Source of the DNA: Moringa oleifera
Lineage: Eukaryota; Streptophyta; Magnoliopsida; Brassicales; Moringaceae
DNA length: 64,000 nt
Assembly: GCA_021397835.1 (NCBI GenBank)
Contig: JAJFZO010000191.1
Location: forward strand, 3,291,001-3,355,000
Direction of reading: 5' to 3'
This document shows, in pieces, positions 1 through 11,731 of this stretch. The notes beneath the pieces are model-generated. The model made no database searches, was not told the origin of the DNA, and saw only the letters and a list, made by a program, of their open reading frames with translations. The translations under genes and the position numbers were made by a program. Positions within the stretch are counted from its first letter, which is position 1; each line of letters begins with the position of its first letter.

Positions 1-505
1 AGCTCCTGGGTGCTTGAAGCTTACATGGCTGCAGCTTCTCTATTTATTTAGGCCACCCAACTCAAACCATTAAGCTTGAACAGGCTCCTTGAACCCAACT
101 TCAAGTAACTCCTTATGTTAGAGTTTGCTTAAATCTATCATATAGGAAGTTCCTTCACTTATTAACTAAGGAACTATAAAACTTCAGGCCCCCATGTGCA
201 TTATCCAGTTTTTTCGGAACATAATAATATCTTACATAAGAACAAAAGAGTTGAAAATATCGGATTCATCTACCAAATTATACACAAAATTGAATTTATA
301 TCACTGAGATGGATCAACCAATATCCAAAGTCAATAAAGGGGAGTAATTGTACAAAGAACTTGAGATTTAAAAACTTGAGCTTTACCAAAAGCAGATCCC
401 CAAGCAGCAAAAATTGTACACCCGTCACCCTAAAAAATGGAAAACAGAAAACGCGAAACCAGCAGCAGTAAGACAGTACAGACGGAGAAAGAAGAGAACT
501 TTTAC

Positions 506-1061
506 CAGAACCCGCAGTTCCCGCAACGACTGCCTGCATATACCTCTCAGGCAGCTCACCAGCAACCCCAATGAGGCCACCCTGCATCAGCGCGTCGGCC
601 AAACCCGAAAGCGCAACCGCTCCTACCGTGACATCGAAGCCGCTATACAATCCCACCCGGCCCTTAACGTAGACCGCATCCATCACAGGAACCACGAGTA
701 GGGCCACGACGAAGATGCCCAGGCCCAGATTTATTCGCACATAGGCGTGGCTCTTGTGGGCGTAGAAGACGATGATGACGAGGAGACATATCAAGCCCAC
801 CAGCATATAAGAAACGGCGAAGATACGGTCCACGGAGACGGCGGGGTAGACGTAGGAGAAGTAATCGACGGCAGTTATAAAGGCGTTCCATGGAAGCAAG
901 AAACCAACGCCCAATGTGAAGTAGATTATGTAAGCGAAGTGAAATGAGTCTTTCGGGTTCTTCTGGGTTGCTGCTGCTGTATGAGGAAGGAGGAGCGGGG
1001 CGGACTCGGACACAAATTCGGGTTTGGATCTCCCGTCAGTGGGTGCGCCGGAGATACCCAT
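506..1061 (-). CDS. ENT1: Equilibrative nucleoside transporter, first coding exon (partial)
   Basis: ENT proteins move nucleosides across membranes, in the ENT1 type by proton-coupled import at the plasma membrane. This exon encodes about 185 residues, less than half of the usual ~420-450. It has a polar N-terminus and then hydrophobic segments matching TM1-TM4, including the ENT-typical FLLPWNAFITA stretch and the later ALMQGGLIGVAGELP. The exon ends in a split Gly codon before a GT donor at 505-504. Downstream exons lie beyond the left edge, and positions 1-505 read as intron. The first in-frame ATG is at 1061; the longer reading starts at a GTG and is preceded by stops. ENT1 identity is from remembered similarity; ENT8 or another close paralogue is possible. 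Confidence 0.85.
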
Positions 1062-1195
1062 CGGGAGATGAAAGACGGTATCTTGATTGGGTTTGGTGGG
1101 ATTAGTTGTAACTTCCACGGGATTTTATCAGCCAGACACGGCAACGAAGATCCCAGGCAGTCATCTATCAGGGGCTGACCTTTCTTTTCCAAGAA

Positions 1196-1217
1196 AATAA
1201 ATAAATAAATAAATAAA
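1196..1217. repeat. AAAT tetranucleotide microsatellite
   Basis: A short run of (AAAT)n units lies just upstream of the ENT gene, within or near its 5' flank. It is a simple repeat and may be polymorphic. Confidence 0.8.
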
Positions 1218-3700
1218 ATTTTAATATTTATTTTATATTATCAATTACATTTTTATATTTAAAAATAATAATTTTAATTTTTAATTAAATTTTATTCTAA
1301 AAATTAAAAAATTAAGTATTTAAATTAAAAATCTTATAGTATAAATTTTGATTTAAAAATTTTTACAAATATAAATATTCAAACCTTACAAAAATTTTAT
1401 AATTTTTTGACTACTAAAAAATATATTTTTCATAAATTTATAACATCAAAAATTTTAAAAATAATATAATTATTCAAAAAATTATAAAAATTTTTATGGT
1501 GTCAGTTTGATTTTTTTACATTATAAAAATTTAAAATTAAAATTTATTATATAAGTTTTTTAATTTGAATATTTTTACTTTTTAATTTTTTAATAAAATC
1601 TAATTTAAACTAAATTAATAGATTAAAATTTAATTTATTATTTTTAAAACATAAAAATTTGATTGATAATATAACTAAATATTAAAATTTTATGAGATCT
1701 TTATAAAAAAGAATTACAATTTTTAAAAATATTTTCAAATTTTTAACAATCCGTATTATTAAACATATATATTATAAAGATTACTGATAGAATTTGGATA
1801 TAATCTTTAGATTAGATTAGATTAAATTAAATTTTATTAAAAATTTAAAAATTTTAATATATGTAAAAAATATTTAAATTATCATTATAAAATTTATAAT
1901 TTTAAAATTTTAAAAAAATATCAAAATATTTAAATTAAAAATAATAGATTTTAAAATATAATATAAAATTTATTTGTGTTTTTAAAAAAAATATTTTTTA
2001 TAATTGTTTGAATTAAAATCTAATTTGTCATAAATCAACAAATTATAATTGAACTTTTTAAAAATTAGTATTATTTGATAATCAAAATAAAATTTAAATT
2101 TTATTTTATTTTTTATTTTTATTATAAAATTAATTTTATATTAAATTAAATAAATCAATTAAAAATTAAAATATGAATTACTAGAAGTATAAGCTTTAGG
2201 AGTAAGAAAGCACGTGCTTTGGTGTAGCCCATGCTCTCCATAAATTAGTGGCCACGCTTTGCAAAATTCACGACTTTACCCCTTTCATGAATAAATTATT
2301 GTCCCTAGCTTTCTAGGAATCGTGAAAAGGAATCTGCCAACCAGAAAATGCAGACCGCACCAGCCCCATGTGGCCATGCCTTCAAGTTGGGAATTCTAAT
2401 ATTTCTGACCAGGAGAATTTACATGGATCAGAATTTTGATTTTGTATAGGTTGAATTTTTTAATTTTAAATAAAATAATATTTTGATAAATTTATATTAT
2501 TATAAAATTAAATTAAAAATTATAATAATTTATTTTATTAAATTATTATGTATAATTATTTAAAAAATTTAAATAAATAAAAAATCTTGATTTTTAAAAA
2601 TTTTTAGAAAAAACCCATCTAGAAAGTTAACTGGATGTTTTCTATCAAAGCTCTTGTAACAATTTTTGTTTTCACATCTACCATCTTAAATAAGTTTGTG
2701 TAATTTTATAAAAAATAAAATATATATTATTTTAAATTACTCTTCCTTCAATTAAATTTTAGTTTTTAAAACATACAAAAATAAATTTTTAATTTTTAAT
2801 TTTGCTTAAATTAAATCTTAATAAAAATAAATTTAAAAAATATAACAATATTTTATTATTAAAATAGCTAAAAATTACTCAATTAAATTTTAAAGGTTAT
2901 TTTGATTTTATTTTTTAAATCCAAATAATATTAAACTGACAAGTTACTTTTTATAAATTTTTAAAATTTTTGATAGTGTTTTTTATTTTAAAAATAATTT
3001 AAGCACTCAAAAAATTTTGAATTTTTTGTAATGGTACCTAAAATATTTTTTTTGACATTTATGAAAAATTTTTAAGTCAATTTTTTTAAAAAAATTAATT
3101 TTAGTATTTTTAATTTTTAATTTTTTATTCACTTTTAATATAAATTAATAAATCAGAGTTTACTTAGAGATTTTAAAAAGTTAAGCTTTGATTGAAGAGA
3201 GAATATAACTAAAGGTTTTAAATAATATTTACTTAAAAATTATAATTTTATCAAATTATTATGTATTTATCATAATTTTTTTAAAAATTCATCATAATTC
3301 AAATGAAATCAGTATTGTATCTTGATAATTAAACTAAACATATTTGTCATTATTGTACATGTTCACAAAATATTTTCAGACAAACTAGCGGTTCCAATTC
3401 ATCTCATCTTTTGTCTGATTTGTTCACCTTGTCAAAGAGAAAATTAGCAAATCATAATGCATCATTGTTTCCTTGATGATCCACATTGGACCGATCCCAT
3501 TTGTTTAATCAACTCTATAGTTTACATAATTTAATAATCTGCCGGACTCTTCTCATGATCACCAAGCAGAAGTACTTTGAAATAAACAAGAATTTGGTTC
3601 GCTGAGAACCTGAAAGATGTCTCCTTTTGGTAGTTCTTGTTTATATGAAGACAAGAAGGAAAGACAAAGAGGACCTAAGTTTTCCTAATGAAGGATGATT
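1218..3700. other. AT-rich intergenic spacer with one GC-richer islet
   Basis: Mostly poly-A/T-rich sequence with no credible coding frame. An islet at about 2165-2440 is richer in GC and contains the 14-bp palindrome AAAGCACGTGCTTT (2207-2220) with a central G-box. It may be distal promoter sequence for the minus-strand ENT gene. No repeats with clear ends were seen. Confidence 0.6.
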
Positions 3701-3811
3701 CAAATAATCCATTATGCTATTTATATATCTCCGCTCATTTCATGCTAAAGATGGTATCAGCGTTGTATCCTACGAACAGTTTTTGTTCTTCGATCTAAAT
3801 TTATCAAGTCC

Positions 3812-6164
3812 ATGGCCAGAAGAAACCTGCGGATTTACCTCCTTGCTCTCTTCAACACCCTTGAGTTTGTGTTTTCTCGAGCTTCAAGGACTGGTTGCGT
3901 CCTTGATATTCGATTCTCTTCTACGAATAACTCAAACTGTGGATCAGGAACTTGGGGTGGCTTCATCGACCAGAACTGTTGTGTTGCAGCATTTGATGAA
4001 TACTTACACTCTTTGGGACGACGAGCCAACGAAACTGGAGGGATATTCTTGAGTTCTGTAGAGCAAAGAGACTGCTTGGCCTGGATGGAGAGAAGTGAGA
4101 GTGGTGTTGCCGGCTGCCGCGTTGAGAGACTAACAAGCGGAGGTGGTGGGTGCAGTGACTACACTGTTGAGGATGTTGCAGAAAAGCTGGAAGAGAGATT
4201 GAGAAGTTTAGGTGAAGACTGTAAGGATTTAAGTCAGACAAGCGGATTGGATGAGACCTGTAGGGCCTGTTCAAGAAGGTGGAAAGAGATTGGTGGATCA
4301 TCAGCTAGTGAGAGAGCGTCTATGGCGGTTGACGCTGATGTTTGCAGGTTTGCAGTGTTGGTGGCATTGACAAGCAGTAGAATTGGTGATGAAGAATGGG
4401 TTCAAGCAGTCTTCAAGTGCCTGTGGGAGCAGAACTTTCTTGCGGGTAAAGTAGACTCAGAACCAGCATACCCATTCAACTTGAATTTTACTTTTTATTC
4501 TGATCTTGTTGCTTTTGTTTCATATTGGTGCTAGGATGGAAAAATTATTGGATTATTCCTGGTCGGTCGTGATTAATTTATAATCAGATTCCCTCCTTGC
4601 AGATGAACAGGGAAGCCTGGCTGGTACTGATATCAACGGAGGCACAGGTGGCTTTATCAGAAACAGTCCCCATTGGCACCCTTTGAAAGGATCACTAGCG
4701 GTTTCATTCCTTATTACTTCATTTTCTTGATGATAACAGGTCTGTGGATTCTAATCGGTGGCTTAGTTGGAATTCTGGTAGTGATAGCCATTGCAACCTG
4801 GATCTTGTTCAGTCAGAGGAAGACAGAGAGTCCCCCCACTGACGAACACGGTAATTAATATCTTTGTCTCTATACCTAACCTGGATTTTTCTTGAACATT
4901 CTCGTACTCTGTACATTACAGCATCTGATGAATCATTCTCCAAAGAGTCTACTAGTCTTAAGATACCATTGAAGGAAGTCTATTCTGCTACAAATAATCT
5001 CAACCCATCGAACTACATTGGCCAAGGAACAGCTGGTAAGAACTTCAGCATTGATTTGGACTGTGCTGAATTGAATTTGAAGTTGTTTTGTTATGATTAC
5101 AAGGAAGGGTGTACAGGGGCATGCTCTCAAATGGTCAGCCTGTGGCCATTAAGCACATAACCACTGAAGGAGAAGGAGAGACATTTGTCCGGGAAGTTAG
5201 AAGCCTGTCTCGTGTCAGGCATCCCAACCTTGTAGCTTTGCTTGGTTACTGTGAGAAAGAAGATGAATGTTTTCTCGTTTACGAACTCTGTCACCAGGGG
5301 AACCTGTCTGAATGGTTATATGGTATGTTTCACAATTCATACATGGGAAAATCTTTCTCTTTTAATAGTCCTCACGTGGAAACTGATCGAGGATGATGAT
5401 GAAGAGCAGATAAAGATAGAGTCCTTTCATGGATCCAAAGGCTAGAGATTGCTATTGGCAGTGCCAGGGGCCTCTGGTTTCTCCACAGTTATCCTGAAGG
5501 CTGCATTGTCCACCGTGATATCAAGGTATTCTTATCTGTTTCCAAATTCTTTCTCCTTCCATAATCAACCATTGTTTTCTCTGATTCCCTTCTAATGAAT
5601 GCGAATTCTGGCAGCCCACAAACATTCTCGTCACTGCAAATTTTCAAGCCAAACTTTCAGACTTCGGCTTGTCCAAAGTTATGGATATAGGCCAATCCCA
5701 TGTGAGCTCGGAAGTAAGAGGAACATTAGGCTATGTTGATCCCGAGTACCGGAGAAACCGCCGCGTAAATGCTTCCGGCGATGTCTACAGCTTTGGAATA
5801 GTTCTTCTGCAACTTATCTCAGGACAGAAGGTGATCAACCTGAACTTGAACAGACCAATGCCCCTAAATAAACTGGTAAGAGAAACAGTTTTCCTCTGTA
5901 TCACAGATATCCATCAACTGCTTGTTCATAACGCAAGATTCCCCTTCTCAGGCAAGATTTCTTACCCAAGGTGGCAATTTAGCAGAGTTTGCAGATCCGA
6001 AACTCAATGGGGAGTACCCCGTCGAAGCATTTGACCTTGTACTGAAGCTAGCTTTGTCGTGCACAGGGCTCAAGCAGGGAAGGCCATCCATGGAGGGAGT
6101 GGTGTTAAGACTACAAAAAGCTCTTGGTATCTCAACAGAAGTGGATTCAGGCGCATATGATTGA
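3812..6164 (+). CDS. Receptor-like kinase with SPARK-like Cys-rich ectodomain
   Basis: Eight exons: 3812-4445, 4603-4647, 4740-4850, 4922-5035, 5104-5322, 5410-5525, 5615-5875, 5952-6164, giving 570 residues. Order: signal peptide (~1-24); Cys-rich ectodomain (~28-215) with a CC pair and spaced single Cys; TM segment (~228-254); Ser/Thr kinase domain. The kinase looks complete: glycine loop G-Q-G-T-A-G (297-302), Lys318 in VAIKH, Glu332, HRD 409-411, DFG 429-431 and a DPE-type APE motif. The ectodomain resembles the SPARK domain of the ARK1/ARK2 and KIN3 kinases linked to arbuscular mycorrhiza; this is recognition by eye, not a search. The kinase would act at a plasma or peri-arbuscular membrane. 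It is tail-to-tail with the U-box gene, 246 bp away. Another Cys-rich RLK family is the alternative. Confidence 0.8.
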
Positions 6165-6410
6165 TTGATAGTAGAACAGTCTTGTTATTAACATTCTGGG
6201 AAAGAATTACAATACAATACAACAGTGTTTCTGTACACAGCTTCGTGAAAAAACCAGAAGCTCATACAGTTACTAGCTCTTTAAAAAGCTGAGCTAATAA
6301 TGAAGAAGAAAGAAAAGCAAGCACTATACACAATTCGCGTGTATTTACATGAAAGGATGCTAGGAAGTTAAAGAATTAAGAAAACGAAGGATAACCCTCT
6401 AAAATGTGGG

Positions 6411-8483
6411 TTACCATACGTGAATGAATCGTTCTCGTGGAACAACTGTGGGCAGCGGACCAGATGAGGAAGAGGAGCTTCTTTCGTAGAATTCATGGAG
6501 GATCCTGATGACTGCAGTGGCCTTTTTGCTAGCTCTAGATGTGCCTTCACTGAGTACGGAATACAATGATCCCATAAGAGAAGGGTTCTTGACTAAGACA
6601 GAAACCACATCTGCTCCGCCATTTACGCATAGACCCAGCAGCAATGACACGCAGTACTCCTTCCCTGTCCTTGAGGTGGAGGAACCCAAAATATCCACTG
6701 CAAGATTCAGTGCTCCACATTGTAGGATCGCATTTGACCCAGCAGGCTTCTCTGCTAGAGTCGCCAAGACTGCTAGAGAATCTATTATCAGATACTCTCT
6801 ATCAGCAGATCTCAGAGCTTCAACCAGGAAGGGAACAGCTCCGGCTGCAAGAACCCTCCAGTGGTTACCAGAGTGCATTAAGAGCCCAAATATGGCGACC
6901 AATGCATTCTTTCTGGCACGATCATTCTTGCCCTCAAGCAATGCCACTAAACCAGGTATTGCCTCAGGGATTTCACCGATCAACTTGCTGTACTCCTCGA
7001 TTGAAGCAAGATAGAACAGCGCAGCAGCTGCGTGTTGCCTAGCTTCTGGCTTCAGTCCCTTCTTTAGGACATTCACAATCAACTCTAGTCCACCATTTTC
7101 AACCACTTCGCTCTTGCCTTTGCTGTGCTTTGAAATATTCAACAAAGCAGCAACTGCGTTCTCCTGTGTTGTTGAATCTGTTGACAACAACAGCTTCAAA
7201 AGATGTGGCACGGTTCCAGCTTCCACCAAGCAAGACCTGTTAAAAATGCTTGATTTGGTAAGAATCCGAACCTCAAAAGCCGCTTTGTTAATCTGATCAG
7301 CTCTTCCATTCACGAGCCTGTCAGCGATAAAAGCGGCGAGCATCTTCACAGCTCCCTCAGCTGCCAAACTCCCGGCAAGGGCTGTCCTCTTTGATCGATT
7401 CTTGTGACCGGATTCAGCAGCTGAACCTATGCCGTTTTCGGTGCAATACTGTTGTATTATCCGCTTGATTACTAGATTAGGAACGAACTCTGTGCTTTTT
7501 AGCTTCTTTCCTGTGCTGGGACATATCAGATTCCCTGTCCTGAACCATTTCAAGATCGAGCTGCGATCGTATGTGTGCCCTGTTGGTATTGTGACTGGTT
7601 CGGTCATGATCTCCAGAGAAATTGGGCACCGAAAATCATCTGGGTTCAGGCCATGAAGCACGTCACTGTTGCATATATTACAGTTGTATTGTTGATTACC
7701 ACTGGCTTCACGATCGACATAACGAAAGATTACACATCTGCAGTAGCACATGAGCCCCGTTAAGCTACTCAGGAGATCGCATTCCCTTCTTTTTTCTTCG
7801 TTTAGGTACTCCACAGCAATCTCTGCATCCAGGAACTTGACCTCCCTGTTGCAGTCGCTCCATTTACGGATCCCCAGATAATCCAAGACCCGGCTTATGT
7901 CGCTCGGATCTGGGGCAACTCCGTCCTCGAACTGTCCCAGAATCCTTGTAACGTCATTCATGAACTGTTTATCATCTGGGTCAGCTTCGAATCTCGCTTT
8001 ACGAGCTTGCCTCATGAGTAGTTGAATTAACTCATTGATTTCAGGCGACAAGTCCACCAACCCGAAAGGGAAAACTTCCAGACTCGTCGAGATGGCCCGG
8101 AGAAGGACTCCGAACTGGTTTGCGACCCGATCCGACTTCATCAGCATCCATACTCGAGCATCTTCCCGGGTGCAATCTTCCAGTAGGTACAGGAGCTTTT
8201 GGAAGGTCAAATGGAGCTCTGACAAGATCAAGACCACAGAATCCGTAAGACCCGACGAGCAGCTTCGGATTTCCTCCAGAAAAATGAGAAGGTTCCCTAC
8301 TTGACGGAAAGTTTCGCGAGCGTTTTGCTTGTTGGTAGCGAAGAATTTGGATTTATAGCTGCAGATGTTGCGACCAAGATCGATCAGTGAGTTGAGAAGA
8401 GTGAACGGAGAGATTGACTGGCAGGGATGAACAGCCGGAAAGGTTAGAATCCGGCGATCCGGCCCGGTTGACTTATGGATCAT
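6411..8483 (-). CDS. PUB19: U-box/ARM-repeat E3 ubiquitin ligase, PUB18/19 type
   Basis: Single-exon gene of 690 residues, close to the ~694 of Arabidopsis PUB18/PUB19, which are also intronless. Order: N-terminal U-box N-terminal domain (~1-280), U-box (~290-365, starting DDFRCPISLEIM, with TGHTYDR and the ICPSTGKKL turn), then ARM repeats (~400-670). The U-box recruits an E2 and the ARM repeats bind substrates. PUB18 and PUB19 are known as negative regulators of ABA and drought responses. I chose the ATG at 8483 (M-I-H-K) because family members start there and because a TATA box lies about 80 bp upstream; an in-frame extension to 8720 would cross that promoter. PUB18 and PUB19 are recent paralogues in Arabidopsis, so one ancestral-type gene may correspond to both. 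Confidence 0.92.
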   Translation of the reverse strand: MIHKSTGPDRRILTFPAVHPCQSISPFTLLNSLIDLGRNICSYKSKFFATNKQNARETFRQVGNLLIFLEEIRSCSSGLTDSVVLILSELHLTFQKLLYLLEDCTREDARVWMLMKSDRVANQFGVLLRAISTSLEVFPFGLVDLSPEINELIQLLMRQARKARFEADPDDKQFMNDVTRILGQFEDGVAPDPSDISRVLDYLGIRKWSDCNREVKFLDAEIAVEYLNEEKRRECDLLSSLTGLMCYCRCVIFRYVDREASGNQQYNCNICNSDVLHGLNPDDFRCPISLEIMTEPVTIPTGHTYDRSSILKWFRTGNLICPSTGKKLKSTEFVPNLVIKRIIQQYCTENGIGSAAESGHKNRSKRTALAGSLAAEGAVKMLAAFIADRLVNGRADQINKAAFEVRILTKSSIFNRSCLVEAGTVPHLLKLLLSTDSTTQENAVAALLNISKHSKGKSEVVENGGLELIVNVLKKGLKPEARQHAAAALFYLASIEEYSKLIGEIPEAIPGLVALLEGKNDRARKNALVAIFGLLMHSGNHWRVLAAGAVPFLVEALRSADREYLIIDSLAVLATLAEKPAGSNAILQCGALNLAVDILGSSTSRTGKEYCVSLLLGLCVNGGADVVSVLVKNPSLMGSLYSVLSEGTSRASKKATAVIRILHEFYERSSSSSSGPLPTVVPRERFIHVW

Positions 8484-8560
8484 TTGATGACGGCAAGAAA
8501 AAAAAGTTTGAATTTGGATCTTGTGACTTTTCGGTTTGAGGAACTGGGAGTTAGCACCTG

Positions 8561-8568
8561 TATATATA
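8561..8568 (-). promoter_or_regulatory. TATA box of the PUB18/19-like gene
   Basis: TATATATA on the minus strand, about 80 bp upstream of the chosen start codon at 8483. This spacing suits a transcript with a ~50-nt leader. Confidence 0.6.
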
Positions 8569-8585
8569 CATGAGAATTTAGAGAA

Positions 8586-8715
8586 CACGTGTTGGAAGAT
8601 GGTTCGCCTCAACTTCCTCCATATGGACACGTGTCGCACAAACACAGTGGGTACTTGGGATAAGGAAATGCGGCTTCCTAGATGGTCACAGGGGCTGTTA
8701 CATGAGCGACACGTG
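8586..8715 (-). promoter_or_regulatory. Cluster of three G-box/ABRE elements
   Basis: CACGTG occurs at 8586-8591, 8628-8633 and 8710-8715, each in an ACACGTG(T/G) context typical of ABA-responsive elements bound by bZIP factors of the ABF/AREB group. All three lie within 150 bp upstream of the TATA box of the PUB18/19-like gene. Paired ABREs usually confer ABA response, so drought or ABA induction is inferred. Confidence 0.7.
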
Positions 8716-8739
8716 GCCAAGACTTATGGTTAGGGCTCG

Positions 8740-11670
8740 TGGTCATGAAGGAACGTGAAGATGGGCAGCCGACAGCTGAATCGGAAAGGTAACATGCAGT
8801 TGTAATAAAGAAATTGCAATTTTGCATGGATTATATTATTGAATGTGAGAATAAACTATTATTTTTTAAAATTAATATAAAAATACAATTAAATAATCTG
8901 ATACTGTAATTAGCTTCAAGAAAATGATGCATTAATGCTAAATTATTTTTTAAAAAAACATCTTAATTTTAATATTAAAATTTTCTCTCTACAGTAACTA
9001 GATTATTATATTTTTAAAATATAAATATAATTTTATGAAAATAAAACCATTAAATTATATTCAAAGTGAATTCACTGAATTTTATGACTTAATAAAAGCA
9101 GAGTAACACTTTATTGGTGATTTCAAATTGAGACATAAAAAATATATATTTATTTAAAATTTATACATTTATTTATATTTTTTATTAATATTGATAATTT
9201 TACATGCATATGTGATTTGTATATAATTTTTACATATATAATTACTTTAATACCTCTTTAAATCTTATCAAAATAAATAAATTTTTTTATTTTATTAAAC
9301 TTAACAAAAATATATAAAGTAAAAATATTGAAAGAACATAAAAAATAATTATTTATTTTAAATAATATTTAATAATATATTTAATTAATTATATAAGTAA
9401 AAGTTATATAGATATTTCGTGTATACGTAAAATTGTTAATATTAACAAAAATTATAAATAAATTTTTTATATTAAAATTTTGATAAAAAACATAAATTTT
9501 TAATATACATAATTTTTTATTGATATGTAATTAATTTTAATTTTATATTAAAATTTTAATTTAAATCGAATGTAATTTAATCTCAAAATTTTAAAAAAAT
9601 CAAAAAATTTTGGGAATAACCAAAACATTGTTTATTGAAAAAAAATGAAAAGAATTAAAAAGTTGTTAAAGATTAAAATAAACTTATTCTCTCTTCATTT
9701 CTCCCATTTTTTTTTATTTCTCTTTCTTTATTTCTCTCACATTTTTTATTTCCAATTTATCCTTAAATAAATAAATTTTTAAAAAATTATTTTGATCAAA
9801 ATTAAAATTTAATTGTAAAAATAAGTTAATTAATTGATAGAATAAATCTTTAAATTAAAAAATATTATAATGTATTTTTATGTTCATCTTAAATAATAAT
9901 TTTGATTAAACTCAACACAAATTGTTATACAATTTAACTAGTTTCACGAAGAAAGTAAAATAACGATAGTCATCTTCCTAGTGAGTGCCACAATGACTTG
10001 CTTTCCCTGATAATGCTAAAGGTGCATGTGAAGAAGGCAGTGCCTTCTTTGAAAAATGCCAATGGCTACATGGCTTTTCTTACCATCAAAGAAAAGATAG
10101 CTTAATTTGTTATTTTGACTTATGAATTATTTTTATAATTTTTTTAAATTTTATAAAAAAATTTTAATGTTAATAAAATTTAAATTTTTTATAATAATAT
10201 AATTATTATTATATTTATTAAAAAAATTATGTCAATTAGATCATATGGGCTAGCTTTGGATGCAACTTGTTTCTTGTCATCCTCCATCATGAGTTAAGGC
10301 CGAACCGTCCAAGCTATCGAACCCATCATGGCCTTAAATATTCTGCCCAACCCATGACTACAACTGGCATTTATTGTGATCTCGAACCATTAAAAATCCA
10401 AACAGGCTGGACCCAATTTGCAGGATGATCATCTTCCCTATCTTCATCAATTTCATTTCTTCCCCATTTATTACAAATTTGTTCTTTTCTGGGCAATATG
10501 TTTCCTGGAAATATGTATTAATGCATGATTGATTGGTTAATAAGGATATCTAAAAGCCAGCTAAAACAATACTGGCTGATCCGGTGGTTAGAAGAAAAAG
10601 AAATCGACATTTCTAATCCTGTCCAATCTTGAAGATTACATGTGAATTTGACAATTTGGGGTGTTCAATGCCAATTTTTTTCGGTAATGACAGTGGAAAT
10701 GGCCAAATGGGTTTGTCAAATTATGTGATTAGAGCCTTCACCAAGCCCTAATTGCTGCAGTGTCAATCTTATAATGGTACAATATTTATGTAAAAGTGGA
10801 AGGTCTCATTGTCTGCTTTGTTAAATAATGACAAAGGCCTGTCTTGGCAATTCAAATAGTAGGGTACTAAGTAAAACAACTAAAAAACAAGAAAAAAAAG
10901 GGGAAATTCACTGTTCTTTTGAGTGGATAGTGAGTTTTTAATAAAAATATATAATTTTTACAATTTATCATATTAGTACATAATTAATTATTTTATTAAA
11001 TTACAACATATTAATATTTTTCAAAAAAACTGATATGAAAAAAGATGATAATGATCCATTTTAACCTAGAGTTCTATCTCATTGCAACTCAATCAAATTT
11101 AGTTGTTTAGACCTGAGCTCCCGATGACCCGACCTCAACTAGATCAAGCTCAGCCAATCCGAAACTCCCAATTTTGGATGATCAAATTAGACCTTAAGGA
11201 CTCTACTAGATTGACTCAGCCGTGATTACTTGTAACTTAGCTTCAAGTAACTTTTAACGCATTCATTCATTGTTTATTACTCGTAAACCTAGAACTTAAA
11301 AATGCAAGTGAGGATAAACGGATGGATTCATGAGCATGCAATTTCGGGCAAAAACCTAAGTTTCTCATTAAAGACTAAGAACTGCTTCTTCATTTGGCCC
11401 ACAGTGTTTGCTTCGACCAATCTGATAAATTGAGCCCGAAGGAGATTTCAAAGAGTCATTAAGGTTACTGCAGCCATGGGAGCCCAAGATTTTGATGATT
11501 GTGAAAAGGGTAAAAGGCCAAATCAACATTTAAGTGAATGTACCAGTCATGGGGCTAACTTTTAGGCACCCCCACATGATGTCACTGTCAGATCCAAATA
11601 CCCAACCAAAGATCCTGAAAAGCCATCCAGCTCGTGAACAACTCAGCAAAATTTTTTAAGCTTTTTCCAC
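8740..11670. other. Divergent intergenic spacer between PUB and XTH genes
   Basis: Positions 8820-10240 are very AT-rich and carry no coding frame. From 10240 to 11670 the base composition is closer to that of promoters and probably includes the XTH upstream region. I see no gene or bounded repeat. Confidence 0.55.
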
Positions 11671-11673
11671 CAA

Positions 11674-11681
11674 TATAAATA
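11674..11681 (+). promoter_or_regulatory. TATA box of the XTH gene
   Basis: TATAAATA sits 51 bp upstream of the start codon at 11732, which implies a short leader of roughly 25 nt. Confidence 0.6.
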
Positions 11682-11731
11682 CTAATTGCCCAGTACTCCT
11701 TGGGACTCATCAAGGGGGCCAGTGAACAGCC

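Noticed and set aside
1062..1118. Longer start for the ENT exon
   Set aside because: The first codon is GTG, with in-frame stops just upstream. The first ATG is at 1061.
4673..4858. Separate small membrane protein
   Set aside because: It begins at TTG, and its hydrophobic part is exon 3 (TM segment) of the receptor-like kinase, with matching splice phases.
8484..8720. In-frame N-terminal extension of the U-box protein by 79 residues
   Set aside because: It would translate through the TATA box and G-box region, and PUB18/19 proteins start at the M-I-H-K position.
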